Positions 39,172 through 48,098 of a DNA stretch of 48,098 bases are shown one piece after another. This DNA comes from a virus. The notes under the pieces are model-generated. The model was given only the letters and a program-made list of their open reading frames with translations. It was not told where the DNA came from and ran no database searches. The position numbers were made by a program, and so were the translations under genes. How positions within the stretch are numbered: position 1 is the first letter of the stretch; each line of letters begins with the position of its first letter. Where the stretch lies: positions 1 through 48,098 of IMG/VR virus record IMGVR_UViG_3300027801_000040, one strand, 5' to 3'.

Positions 39172-42100
39172 CTATTCTTTGCTATTGTGAACTAGTATAC
39201 CGTCCACGTAATACGTATGAGTATCATCAACTGTAATATTCCATACTGTTTGTTTTTTATCTATTCTGTTAATTATGTCTACAGAGCCATTAGTAGTCAT
39301 ATCACCTATCTCTATCTGTTTAGGTTCTAGTTCAATTTTATGACCAAATAACTGATGTTCTCTATAGTACTCAGCTGGATCAATACAAGACCAGCCTTTA
39401 TCTATAATCCATACAGGGTGTCCTGCTGTAATTTTTAAATCATTTAAGTAGTACCAGTAGTCTACTTCAAAAGACTCTCTCTTTGTAATGGTACCGCCTT
39501 TTACTTCTTGTCCTGGTTCTATGGTTTCTATCTTTAATCCGAGTCCGTCTTCAAGTTCAATAACAGTACCTGGTAAGAAACAGCCACCACCGCCACCGCC
39601 ACCACCACCAGAAGAACTTGTATCAATTATATAGCAACTCATAGTTATAATAAATCCACTTGCAATATGCTTTACATATACAGTCTTAAATGTCGCAGCT
39701 GATCCGAAGGTGTTATCAGTACCTCCTGTATTTGTTCCCCAGTCCCAGCCTGATGTTGCAGTAGTACCTGAAGCACCTGCTGAAAGGGCAAAACCACTTA
39801 CGTTACCCCCAGTTCGAGACCATGTATAAGTCTGCGAAGCACTAGTAACTGCATCGAGAGGGTGAGTAGCGAGTAACTGACCAGTAATATTATTTGAAGT
39901 ATAGTTAGTTCCATCTGTAGTAGAAAAGGAAGCTGCAGTAGCACCTGCGCTTACTCCCATAGAAGTCCAACCAAAGTTACTTGTGATTGTACCCCCAACC
40001 CCAGTAATTAAACTTGCTGTTATAGGTACACCTGCCCCTACTCTAGTTCTGAATGAAGAGAAGTCAGTAATAGCTGCTTGAATAAATGTTTGGTTAACAT
40101 TAGAATTAGCATAGCCATCTACATCTCCTCCTAAGTTTGATATGTCAAAGTCACTGGCAGCATATTCAGTATTACTATTTATAGACTGTAGTATCCAACT
40201 TGTACCATTACTTATATATAACTGATTTGGTGTTACTCCCGTTCTTGTGTATTGAGAAGCCAGAGGATTTGGACTTGGAGTAGTACTGTTATTTGGTACA
40301 GCAGTACCTGTTGTAAATGTAGGTAATACTATTTGACTGTTTACGTAATCATTGTTAGTTAATCCTAGTATTCCTAATCCTGATGAACTTAAATTTAAAT
40401 TAAATTCGTTATCGAATATGCCTGGTACAGTAAAGTCGAAGTCTCCTAAATAAAATTGTGGGGCTGTCCATGTAATAGTAGAACTATTTGCGGGGGTTGT
40501 CCCATTTATATACCAGATACTCTTTCCAACAGCAGCCGTTGGAATAGTAGCTATGTACGATCCTGGGGTCGTGTCTGTTCCTGGGCTCGGCGTAGCAGGT
40601 GGATTATACCCACTCTGTAAGTAGTACGCTACGTGTGAAGAAGCTCCACTAGGCCCTGTTGGACCTGGTCCCCCATCTGTTCTTTGAGCATAAATAACTG
40701 GAGCAGTCCAATTAGCAGTTTGCGGAGAATTTCCATCACTAGTAAATATTCTGGTAATTACATAAACCTTGTCAGTATTCGATGAAAGAGTAGGAACATC
40801 ATAGTCCCAACCAGACTCTATAGCGTTTTCCCCAACGGTAGCTTTTGGATCAGCAAAAGAACCAAATGCATTATTAGATAAACTAGAATCATTTTTCTTA
40901 TATAGATTAACTTGTCTTGTTCCGACACCTACTACAGTAACACCATCTACCCTTTTTGCGTAAAGCGCAGCAGCGGGCCAAGCTGATTCGTGAGGAGAGT
41001 TCCCATCACTAGTAAATATACGACTCATAGCGTATACTTCATGACCATTTGCAGTCATACTTGGAACTGCATAGTTCCAATCTGTATTTCCAGCTCTTGG
41101 GTCTGCAAAACTTCCATTACCTGCAACACGAGTAGAACTATTTAATCTATAAAGTGTTGGGTATCTTGAGTTTACTGCTGGAGCTCCATCATCTCCAAAC
41201 CTTCCCACAACTGTACTACCAGACCAATTAGCCGATACAGCGTCTCCTACTGAAGGATTTCCAACTACATTTCTTTGAGCTCTCCAGAGAGCTTTATTAG
41301 TTGTTGTTACAGAGGGGGCTCCATCATACCAAGGGCTTTGAGGTTGATCGAATCCCCAAGAATTACTTGGAGCACTCGGACTAGTACTTGAATTAGCGGT
41401 TATTGCAAAGATATATTCAGTGCCTGCTCCATCGTCTCCGTCTCTTGCTGTTATAGGACTAGGTGTGCTCCAAGTAAAGTTACCCGTATTATTAGTTCTT
41501 GTACCGAAAGATACATAGGTTTTATAACCACTGGCGGGAGTTGAGGGAGTTGCTGTCCAGCTTCCGGGAGTTGCATCGGCAGATCCTGTTGGGGGCGCAT
41601 TGGGGGGCGAAGTAGCATTTAAGTATGCTATCGTCAAGCCGTCTCCGGCACTCCCGTCCTCACCAGTTTTTGACTTGGTTAATGATTGTACTTTTGTAAA
41701 CGAAAATGCAACATTTTTAGACGTTTTACCTGAAATAGTATAGACTAGCGAATAGTTGTCTGTATCAGTTTCAGGAGTATGATTTGCAACTACTGCAATC
41801 CTCGATGGAACACTTCCTGAGGAAGTAACGCCACCCTTTGACAAGCCTGTAGGGCTGTTTAGAACAACTTTCCATTTACCTCTAGCTGTACCTGTTCCAT
41901 CATAATCTAATCGATCACCTCCTTCATATACCTCTACGTTTGTCCCACTTCCTGTTATATCTGAAACTATCCCCGTCTTACTTGCTGGATATACATGGGC
42001 TTCATTTGTTAAATAAGGAGTTATTAGACCCTCCATCTCAGTTAGAATTTCTAAAGTAGTGAAGTCAGCTGCTCCTCCGTCTGCGGAAGCTAGTGTATAA

Positions 42101-45100
42101 GTGACGGTCATACCGTCTACTGCGTTTGCCACAGTTACTCTACAGCTTGGGTCTGTATGTGTATTTACAATATTTGTTAAGGTACCTGCGCTTGTAGACC
42201 AGACACCGTTTGCTGTTGTATTTGATGTTGCTGCTGAAATCGTTATAAACGCGGGATTAGTAATTAGACTATCGCCACCTCCAGGTCCATGACCACTTTC
42301 ACCACCTACATGACCCTCTGCAAAAGAAAACTGCACAAAGAATGGGTTACTTGGAGTAACAACAACTATTTTAGCATTTTCTCCTGCAGTTCCTTGTGCT
42401 GTTTTGGTAAACGATAATATCTTATCTGCTATAAGTAGACTTGCTCTACCTCTGTCAAATAGTCTTAGTGTTGCTGTAGCAGAAGTATGAGCGTCCATGT
42501 CGCCATTGCCAACTGTAACTACACCAGTACTGGAGATTTCTATATCGCTTTCGTTATCAAAGCCAGTTCTCGCTTGTAGGGAGATTCCAAAAGTATTGAT
42601 TGCTGTGCCACTTGCGGCAAAAGCGTATGCTTGTGTACCTTTCTGAACTGTAAAGCTACATCCAAATGCACTTTCGTTAGTTACTTCTCCATTTAAGTTT
42701 GCATCAAATGTAAAATTCTCATTACTTCCATGAACTTCAAAAGCAGATTCTCCCTGAGAGGCGCCAAACTTCTGTAGAGTATAGTTTCCACTTCCGTCTT
42801 TTACAACTTTGCCCATGATAGTATCATTATTAAAGTCTGCTAAGAAATTAGGTTTAGAAAATGCTTGATTACCACTATCAATAAGAGTGAAACGGGTTGG
42901 TTGATAAGTGTGTAGCACAGAATCGCTGTCAAAACGTTTTACCCTGTGATAGTAATCAGTTGAATTTTTCGTGAACTTGAATACATTATCTACCGCAAGT
43001 TCACCATCGAAGTTAGTAGAATCCAGTCCAGTCCACTTCTTGGGAGTTGCGCTAGTACTTGCTGTAAGAGTGCCTGTTGCAGTTGCAAAAACTGAAGCAC
43101 CAGGTACATAAAACTGGTCAGATACTTCATCATGCGAAATAGCTATAAAGGCACTTGCAGTATGGTCAAAGTATACATAACCTGTATTTGCACCATTATT
43201 ATCTGTGTTACTTCCGGTTAAACCAGTAAAGTCTAGCTGAGCTTGATTAGTAACTGCGTGTTCATTCTTTCCATCATTGTGGAATAAATTTGAAGGACTA
43301 AAGGTTACTTTCCCACTATCTAGTGAGAAGTCTCCACTAACATTACCTATCTTATTTATTGTCCAGTTAGCGTTACCTACTGTGCCTTCGCTCGGGCCTA
43401 CTGCTCTGTTAAAGTCAATAGTTATTACGCCGCTGTCTGTATAAGGACTTCTTTTTCCATTAAGGTTTATTGTATAAACTCTAAAGTAGTACTGGCCACT
43501 AACTACAGCTCCGAATTCATTGCCCATTAAGTCTATAGATGTGTTAGGAGTACTTCCTACTCCTGTCCATTTTTCGTTATCTGTAGAGTACTCAACTTGG
43601 TACTCTCTAAGTGAGGAGTATAAGCTACCATCACTATTAGTAGCGGGATCCCATTCAATACTTATTAAGTTAATGTTACTGTCGTCAACAAGCCCAGCAC
43701 GAATAATAGGTTCTGCATCTATGTTTGTTACAGCAGGAACGTCTTTGAAGCTGTCTGGTAAGTATATTGTTCTGTATTCTGTTAGAGCTTCGTTTTTATC
43801 AACTGCATCGAATTTTGATGCGTTGTACTCTAATCCAGTAACCTCAAACATATTCCTATCTGTTTCTGCTATAGACATGACTCGGAATAGCTTTGCTTCT
43901 AGTTTTGTTTTACCTGTAGCTTGTGCCGCTCTTGAAATTACCCATATTGACTCGTGTGTAGGTGCTACGCTAAAAGCGGATGCAACTGTAAGTGTTTTTC
44001 CACTGTTACTTACGCTTTGTAATGTTTCTGTTTCTGTGAATGTAAAAGGCGTCCACTGTACAAATACTAGGTCGCCACTATCATCTTGTTGTCTAGCAGC
44101 AGCTTCTTCAGTAGTTATACTAGAAAGATGTGCCCCTCTTACATACGCTGTGCTACCAATAGTAGCAGTATCTTGTGCGAGTATAGCTTTATAGCCTACA
44201 AAACTACAAGTTACTCTGTAGTCTCCAGCAGCATACCCTGACTCTACTGAGGTGTTTCCAAAAGAAGTTGGTTTTCTATCTATATTTAATGCACTAGTGG
44301 AACTGCTACTAGATACTCTTCCGCCCCATGATTTTCCTTCTTTATGTTGATCAAGTACCTGTACTATATCTCCGGGACGTAAGAAAACTGCGTTAACTGA
44401 AGTAGTAAACGCTACAGTATTAGTATTCAAACTATTTGTAAGTAGCTTCCATTTACCTAGTCTTCTTGCTTGTCCTCTAGAAGTACAACCAAATGCTGTT
44501 GTTTCATCTGGCTTTAAAAATTCTTCGTCTTTCTGTAGGTTTTCTTCTAACTCTACAATTTCTGTTCTACTTCTATAATAGTCTTGGGGGTTATTCCAAT
44601 TAACCATAATAGAATTTGTTCTTGTTTTATTTGCAGTTCCTTCGTACTTAAATTCACCATTTATTACGTTAGCGTTAGTAAACTGATACACAGGATCTTT
44701 TTCTGAGTCTTGGACTAAGTAAGCTTCTCCATTCAACCAGTAAGTCATTCCTCTGAATATACTTGTTACATCATTCAGTACTTTGTATGCTTCTTGTTTT
44801 CCACTAATAACTAAGTTTGCACTGAATCTTGGTTCATGCTGGCCGGACGCTCCGCTATCTAAATAGTTAGCATCCTCTGTACAATGTATGCTTAGTAAAT
44901 CTGCTGCTCCAACACCTGCTGGTACTAGCTCATCACAATATCTACCAATTTGAAATAACTCCCACTTGTTTACCTGTGCTTGTGTTAGGTAGTTTCCTAG
45001 TCCATAAATTTTATTAGTAACTAAGTCATTAAATACCCATGCCGGGTTATTACACCAAGATTGGTAGAATGTTCCGTCCCAGTCTTGTTCTAGTGTTGTA

Positions 45101-46521
45101 GGTTTTTCTGTACTAGCGTTTCTTCTATAGTTGGCAGGTATAAATACTTGCTCTGAGGAGGTTACTGTTCCGCTATCTTCGTCTTGATTGGTAATAGTAC
45201 CTGTCACAGCACTTGATTGTGCGGCTACATTTCTAAGATATAGTGTATTACTTACTTTTTTCTCTACTAGTCCACCACTGAACATAGCTGCGGTTTTTGT
45301 GCCACCACATACTAATCCAGATAAAGTTTTGTACTCTCCAGTAGTTTCGTTAAAAGGTTTATTAAGAGTATATGTAAATGCTGTAGTTGTTGTTGCTGTA
45401 GCAGCAAATGTACCTTCCCAGAATTCTTCATCAGTAGAAGAAGAAGTTGCAATAGTTACTTTAAAAGTTTCCCCTACTGCTACTCCATGAGCGGCTACGC
45501 TGGCAGTGGCTGTATAACCTTCTTCTGGCGTTCCTGCGGCATTTAATGCGCTTACACTTAGGGTTTGTCCTATTACATCACCAACTGCAAAAGCACTTGC
45601 GTTACTTAATACTAGTTTACGACCGTTATAGTCTAGTGGATAATGGTTGGAGGGAATTTGAATTAACTTACCATCTATCTCATATCCTCTTGCTGGAACG
45701 CTACTAAATGCTTCTGCATCTATAACTCCACCTACGTATGCAGTATAAGGGTACTCTAATTTATCAGCAATTGAAGCTTCTATAGTATCTACAAAGATAG
45801 CATTTTGTACTTCTACAGAATCGGAACTCTGAGGACTAGAAGTTAGTTTCTTTACTTTAACTGACCAATCATTTATGGTAGAAGTGGTCTTAATAGTTTC
45901 AATATTGAATCCGAAAGTATGTGCGTATTTACCACTTACTTTACCGTTAAACCCAGTATCAAACATTTGTTTAGTATGGTGAACGCCTGAATTATCTACC
46001 CAATTAAAATCAATAGTAAAGTATACAACAGTAGTTTTTATATCCCCTTTGTTATCTCCCTTTTTTGTAATCGCAGACATACCTGTAGTAGATATAGTAA
46101 CTTTTATATAGTCAGTCTCTCTCTTTTCAAATGTACCACTTGAAATAGTATGATACTGGGGTTCATTTTCTAGAAGTTCTGCGGAGCCTACGCTTTGCAT
46201 AAAGGAGGCGCTAGGATACTCTGCGAAGAAGTCTGCATCAACTACCTGTGTTGCTTCTCCGTTTTTCGTAATTACAGTAAAGTTATTAAAGTTAGTAGCA
46301 GAGCCTACACGTCCTGTAGACTGATCAACGTTTCTTAAACGTACTTCATCGACAAGAATAGACGCATCGCCATATACCAATCCCTTAATTGGACCTTCTG
46401 CGATAGCATCAATAAAAGCAGCACTTTGCCTTGCAAACATATTATCATCTGCTTCAAATGTAGATCCGCCTCCGCCTTTTCCTTTGGCTCCTCGAATTGT
46501 TATTAAGTGTTGTTTCTTCAT
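39172..46521 (-). CDS. J: Tail tip / host specificity protein J with C-terminal Hint domain
   Basis: A 2449-aa lambda gpJ homologue, about twice gpJ length (1132 aa). The N-terminus has A-F-I-D-A-I-A-E-G-P-I-K-G-L of the tail tip hub. The phage tail domain with T-S-I-F-R-G-M-T-Y-W is near residue 590, and an N-S-I-M-V-N-W segment near 640. An FnIII-like domain (Y-Q-V-E-Y-S, then Y-Y-F-R-V-Y-T-I-N) lies near 960-1030. Several Ig-like and Gly/Pro-rich segments follow, including a duplicated F-T-S-D-G-N-S-P module near 1850 and 1940. Nine glycines precede a 136-aa Hint domain at the C-terminus. It binds the receptor at the tail end. The start overlaps gene I by four bases. Confidence 0.9.
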   Translation of the reverse strand: MKKQHLITIRGAKGKGGGGSTFEADDNMFARQSAAFIDAIAEGPIKGLVYGDASILVDEVRLRNVDQSTGRVGSATNFNNFTVITKNGEATQVVDADFFAEYPSASFMQSVGSAELLENEPQYHTISSGTFEKRETDYIKVTISTTGMSAITKKGDNKGDIKTTVVYFTIDFNWVDNSGVHHTKQMFDTGFNGKVSGKYAHTFGFNIETIKTTSTINDWSVKVKKLTSSPQSSDSVEVQNAIFVDTIEASIADKLEYPYTAYVGGVIDAEAFSSVPARGYEIDGKLIQIPSNHYPLDYNGRKLVLSNASAFAVGDVIGQTLSVSALNAAGTPEEGYTATASVAAHGVAVGETFKVTIATSSSTDEEFWEGTFAATATTTTAFTYTLNKPFNETTGEYKTLSGLVCGGTKTAAMFSGGLVEKKVSNTLYLRNVAAQSSAVTGTITNQDEDSGTVTSSEQVFIPANYRRNASTEKPTTLEQDWDGTFYQSWCNNPAWVFNDLVTNKIYGLGNYLTQAQVNKWELFQIGRYCDELVPAGVGAADLLSIHCTEDANYLDSGASGQHEPRFSANLVISGKQEAYKVLNDVTSIFRGMTYWLNGEAYLVQDSEKDPVYQFTNANVINGEFKYEGTANKTRTNSIMVNWNNPQDYYRSRTEIVELEENLQKDEEFLKPDETTAFGCTSRGQARRLGKWKLLTNSLNTNTVAFTTSVNAVFLRPGDIVQVLDQHKEGKSWGGRVSSSSSTSALNIDRKPTSFGNTSVESGYAAGDYRVTCSFVGYKAILAQDTATIGSTAYVRGAHLSSITTEEAAARQQDDSGDLVFVQWTPFTFTETETLQSVSNSGKTLTVASAFSVAPTHESIWVISRAAQATGKTKLEAKLFRVMSIAETDRNMFEVTGLEYNASKFDAVDKNEALTEYRTIYLPDSFKDVPAVTNIDAEPIIRAGLVDDSNINLISIEWDPATNSDGSLYSSLREYQVEYSTDNEKWTGVGSTPNTSIDLMGNEFGAVVSGQYYFRVYTINLNGKRSPYTDSGVITIDFNRAVGPSEGTVGNANWTINKIGNVSGDFSLDSGKVTFSPSNLFHNDGKNEHAVTNQAQLDFTGLTGSNTDNNGANTGYVYFDHTASAFIAISHDEVSDQFYVPGASVFATATGTLTASTSATPKKWTGLDSTNFDGELAVDNVFKFTKNSTDYYHRVKRFDSDSVLHTYQPTRFTLIDSGNQAFSKPNFLADFNNDTIMGKVVKDGSGNYTLQKFGASQGESAFEVHGSNENFTFDANLNGEVTNESAFGCSFTVQKGTQAYAFAASGTAINTFGISLQARTGFDNESDIEISSTGVVTVGNGDMDAHTSATATLRLFDRGRASLLIADKILSFTKTAQGTAGENAKIVVVTPSNPFFVQFSFAEGHVGGESGHGPGGGDSLITNPAFITISAATSNTTANGVWSTSAGTLTNIVNTHTDPSCRVTVANAVDGMTVTYTLASADGGAADFTTLEILTEMEGLITPYLTNEAHVYPASKTGIVSDITGSGTNVEVYEGGDRLDYDGTGTARGKWKVVLNSPTGLSKGGVTSSGSVPSRIAVVANHTPETDTDNYSLVYTISGKTSKNVAFSFTKVQSLTKSKTGEDGSAGDGLTIAYLNATSPPNAPPTGSADATPGSWTATPSTPASGYKTYVSFGTRTNNTGNFTWSTPSPITARDGDDGAGTEYIFAITANSSTSPSAPSNSWGFDQPQSPWYDGAPSVTTTNKALWRAQRNVVGNPSVGDAVSANWSGSTVVGRFGDDGAPAVNSRYPTLYRLNSSTRVAGNGSFADPRAGNTDWNYAVPSMTANGHEVYAMSRIFTSDGNSPHESAWPAAALYAKRVDGVTVVGVGTRQVNLYKKNDSSLSNNAFGSFADPKATVGENAIESGWDYDVPTLSSNTDKVYVITRIFTSDGNSPQTANWTAPVIYAQRTDGGPGPTGPSGASSHVAYYLQSGYNPPATPSPGTDTTPGSYIATIPTAAVGKSIWYINGTTPANSSTITWTAPQFYLGDFDFTVPGIFDNEFNLNLSSSGLGILGLTNNDYVNSQIVLPTFTTGTAVPNNSTTPSPNPLASQYTRTGVTPNQLYISNGTSWILQSINSNTEYAASDFDISNLGGDVDGYANSNVNQTFIQAAITDFSSFRTRVGAGVPITASLITGVGGTITSNFGWTSMGVSAGATAASFSTTDGTNYTSNNITGQLLATHPLDAVTSASQTYTWSRTGGNVSGFALSAGASGTTATSGWDWGTNTGGTDNTFGSAATFKTVYVKHIASGFIITMSCYIIDTSSSGGGGGGGGGCFLPGTVIELEDGLGLKIETIEPGQEVKGGTITKRESFEVDYWYYLNDLKITAGHPVWIIDKGWSCIDPAEYYREHQLFGHKIELEPKQIEIGDMTTNGSVDIINRIDKKQTVWNITVDDTHTYYVDGILVHNSKE
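39175..39582 (-). other. Hint (intein/hedgehog-type) autoprocessing domain at the J C-terminus
   Basis: Residues 2314-2449 of J. Block A is C2314-F-L-P-G-T with E-D-G after it. Block B is L-K-I-T-A-G-H-P-V-W-I (T-x2-H). Blocks F and G are V-W-N-I-T-V-D-D-T-H-T-Y-Y-V-D-G-I-L-V-H-N-S. All catalytic residues of a class 1 Hint domain are present (Cys1, block B Thr and His, penultimate His, terminal Asn, +1 Ser). Only S-K-E follow the Asn. Confidence 0.9.
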
Positions 46522-47336
46522 CTTAGTCCTATATGTCCTATATCCATGCCTGGCGTATTAGTTGTAGTATTATTGTTTTGGCCTGATTTACTACCGTCAG
46601 TTCTAAAGTTAGGTATTCCTACCATCTTTCTTCCTGCTGTTAGTTTTTGTCTTGATGTATTAGTAAAGAGTGAAGCAGATATAGTTTTTGATCCTACAAT
46701 AGCTCTGCCGTATACTAGAGGTATAGGCTCTCCTTGTTTGACTGTATTGACTGGTCCACCGAATAAGTAGTTTTCTGCTTTTTCTGATGAGTTTCCGTCT
46801 GGTACATCTGGAGCTAGCATCATTGCTGCTCCGCCAAGTAGTAGTCCTGTTCCTAAGTATGACATAGCGGCCATACCCGTTGCTCCGAGAGTTCCAGCAA
46901 TTCCTGCCGCAGCTACTGCTGGTACTGCTGCTACTGCTGCTGTTGTTGCTGTTGCGGCTACTGCCGCACTTCCTGCTGTTCCTACTGTTCCCATAAAGGC
47001 AGGTGCAGCAACTCCTGCTATACCACCTGTCATGGCAATCAAAGCGACTCCCATTACCATCATAAGTGCAGAACTTTTTGATCCACCAATCACAGGAACA
47101 AAGGTGTACTTACCCTTTCCTGGCATATTTAGTAGTAGTTCTTCAGGTACTTCTGCGTGGGCATCTCCAATGATAATTTCATATCCTTGTACTCCTTCTC
47201 CTTGAGCTATAAACTGTCGCATACCTGGGCGTTGTGCCATAATAGCAGATAACGCTTCTGCGGGCGAGTTGACGTCAAGGTTCCATTCGTACCCAAACTT
47301 CTCTCCTAAAATTCCTTCTAATATTACTTGTTTCAT
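46518..47336 (-). CDS. I: Tail assembly protein I (lambda gpI-like)
   Basis: A 272-aa protein in the lambda order K-I-J. The N-terminus is a ubiquitin-like fold (beta-rich, with P-G-M-R-Q-F). A central glycine/alanine-rich hydrophobic stretch of about 100 residues (A-V-A-A-T-A-T type) follows. Next comes Y-L-F-G-G-P-V-N-T-V-K-Q-G-E-P-I-P-L-V-Y-G-R, a segment typical of gpI proteins. Lambda gpI acts in tail tip assembly and is not kept in the virion. It overlaps J and K by four bases each. Confidence 0.85.
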   Translation of the reverse strand: MKQVILEGILGEKFGYEWNLDVNSPAEALSAIMAQRPGMRQFIAQGEGVQGYEIIIGDAHAEVPEELLLNMPGKGKYTFVPVIGGSKSSALMMVMGVALIAMTGGIAGVAAPAFMGTVGTAGSAAVAATATTAAVAAVPAVAAAGIAGTLGATGMAAMSYLGTGLLLGGAAMMLAPDVPDGNSSEKAENYLFGGPVNTVKQGEPIPLVYGRAIVGSKTISASLFTNTSRQKLTAGRKMVGIPNFRTDGSKSGQNNNTTTNTPGMDIGHIGLR

Positions 47337-48037
47337 GTCATACTCTTATGTCTTACGGTCATTCTGGTTATCTGTTTCCATATGCCGTTATAGTTGTCTC
47401 TGCACGATAATCTGTTAGGTGCATGATGAAGCATTTTACCACGTCCTACATATATTCCTGCGTGGTTGGTAATCTCACTATTCAGAGCCATTAAAATGAG
47501 GTCATTTGTCTGTAGAGTACCATCTGTTACTTTTATAAATCCTTCTTTTTCAAAGTTCTCCAAATAGAGGTTTTTTCCCTTTTCCCAAAATTCCCACTCG
47601 TACGAGTATGGGAATATATTTATATCGTAGTCTTCATAATAGTCTTTTACGATTGTAAAGCAATCATAGACGCCATAGACGAATGGTCTTCCCAGCAATC
47701 CATAAGTGCTTTCTTTTGGTTCCAATTTTATCCATTTGTCATTTACTCCAAATATATACCAAGGAATACCTAATCTGTCGCACGCAGCTCGGTCTAACTG
47801 ACTCGGCTCTGGTGTTGTTCCAGGGTGACTGTGTATGACACCTACTACATCTCCTTTATCCGCTACTGCTTTATAATCTAAGGGATCGATAATAAAATCG
47901 TTCTTTGGATTCTCTGCTTTATTCTCGCAAGGATTCCACTTGATTCTACCTCGTTCAAGACTTAGTAGTCCACAGGCTTCTATATGTTCGTTCTCGTAAA
48001 CGTATTGTTTAATATCTTCTAGTACTGGTTCTATCAT
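47333..48037 (-). CDS. K: Tail tip protein K: JAMM peptidase plus NlpC/P60 hydrolase
   Basis: A 234-aa two-domain protein like lambda gpK. The N-terminal JAMM/MPN domain has E20 and the full H69-S-H71-P-x6-S79-x2-D82 metal motif. The C-terminal NlpC/P60 domain has Cys126 in V-Y-D-C-F and H192 in N-H-A-G-I-Y-V. Both sites look intact. The NlpC/P60 part probably cuts peptidoglycan during DNA entry; the JAMM part may process a tail protein. It overlaps gene I by four bases. The ATG shares one base with the upstream stop. Confidence 0.92.
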   Translation of the reverse strand: MIEPVLEDIKQYVYENEHIEACGLLSLERGRIKWNPCENKAENPKNDFIIDPLDYKAVADKGDVVGVIHSHPGTTPEPSQLDRAACDRLGIPWYIFGVNDKWIKLEPKESTYGLLGRPFVYGVYDCFTIVKDYYEDYDINIFPYSYEWEFWEKGKNLYLENFEKEGFIKVTDGTLQTNDLILMALNSEITNHAGIYVGRGKMLHHAPNRLSCRDNYNGIWKQITRMTVRHKSMT

Positions 48038-48098
48038 TAGTAAAGTGCTGCCCCTGGGAAGCCTCCAAATGGTAGAGATACATTACGTGTACCTCTAT
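48037..48098 (-). CDS. C-terminal end of the upstream minor tail protein (partial, L-like)
   Basis: The last 19 residues of a leftward gene run into the window edge and end G-G-F-P-G-A-A-L-Y-stop. Its stop TAA (48039-48037) shares one base with the K start (TAATG). By the lambda order L-K-I-J this would be the minor tail protein L, but the fragment is too short to confirm it. Confidence 0.5.
   Translation of the reverse strand, partial: RGTRNVSLPFGGFPGAALY

Noticed and set aside
39175-39582. A normal self-splicing intein interrupting J
   Set aside because: Only three residues follow the terminal Asn and there is no endonuclease domain, so excision would not restore a host protein; a C-terminal processing domain fits better.
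1-48098. tRNA or rRNA genes
   Set aside because: I saw no cloverleaf-sized gap; coding is nearly continuous and the noncoding gaps (about 70-155 bp) hold promoters.

Overview
The window is a dense stretch of a double-stranded DNA tailed phage (siphovirus-like) genome. The sequence gives no direct host identification. AT-rich coding, AAGGAG-type ribosome binding sites, exact sigma70-type promoters, a Coq4-like ubiquinone protein and many small phage families typical of marine phages point, by inference, to an aquatic Gram-negative (proteobacterial) host. I see no integrase, repressor, attachment site, tRNA, rRNA, IS element or CRISPR array, so a virulent lifestyle is likely, but the window is only part of a genome.

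Layout: about 1-24782 is one rightward block of overlapping genes for replication, nucleotide metabolism and auxiliary metabolism. About 24779-48098 is a leftward block. Its right end (about 39-48 kb) is a lambda-like tail tip module in the order L(partial)-K-I-J. It is followed by a GNAT-like gene, a run of tail fibre and accessory virion proteins (27.5-38.4 kb), and a small accessory cluster (24.8-27.5 kb). The two blocks meet head to head at 24779-24782, where the two stop codons overlap.

Replication and nucleotide genes: ParB-like protein, CHC2/Toprim primase, PD-(D/E)XK-like nuclease, family A DNA polymerase with a probable UDG-like N-terminal domain, SF2 helicase, ssDNA-binding protein, SbcD/gp47-like and SbcC/gp46-like recombination nuclease pair, Holliday junction resolvase-like protein, FEN/5'-3' exonuclease, class I ribonucleotide reductase (alpha and beta), glutaredoxin and ThyX. 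Together these make, repair and recombine phage DNA and supply dNTPs. No replicative DnaB-type helicase or terminase is in the window.

Auxiliary genes: a cupin, two SDR-like proteins, a QueC-like PP-loop protein with an altered P-loop, a 2OG-Fe(II) oxygenase-like protein, a LuxI/AHL-synthase-like protein, an AsnB-type amidotransferase, an AhpC-type peroxiredoxin, an acyl carrier protein, a radical SAM/SPASM protein, three glycosyltransferase-like proteins and a Coq4-like protein. A LuxI-like enzyme and an acyl carrier protein on one phage form the most suggestive candidate system: acyl-ACP is the LuxI acyl donor.

Virion features of note: the 2449-aa tail tip J homologue ends in a complete Hint (intein/hedgehog-type) autoprocessing domain behind a nine-glycine linker. 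A 1378-aa Thr/Asn-rich protein is built of 22-, 19- and about 16-residue repeats. Three perfect TTGACA-17 bp-TATAAT promoters were found (two rightward, one leftward). The two rightward ones abut or nearly abut the downstream ATG.
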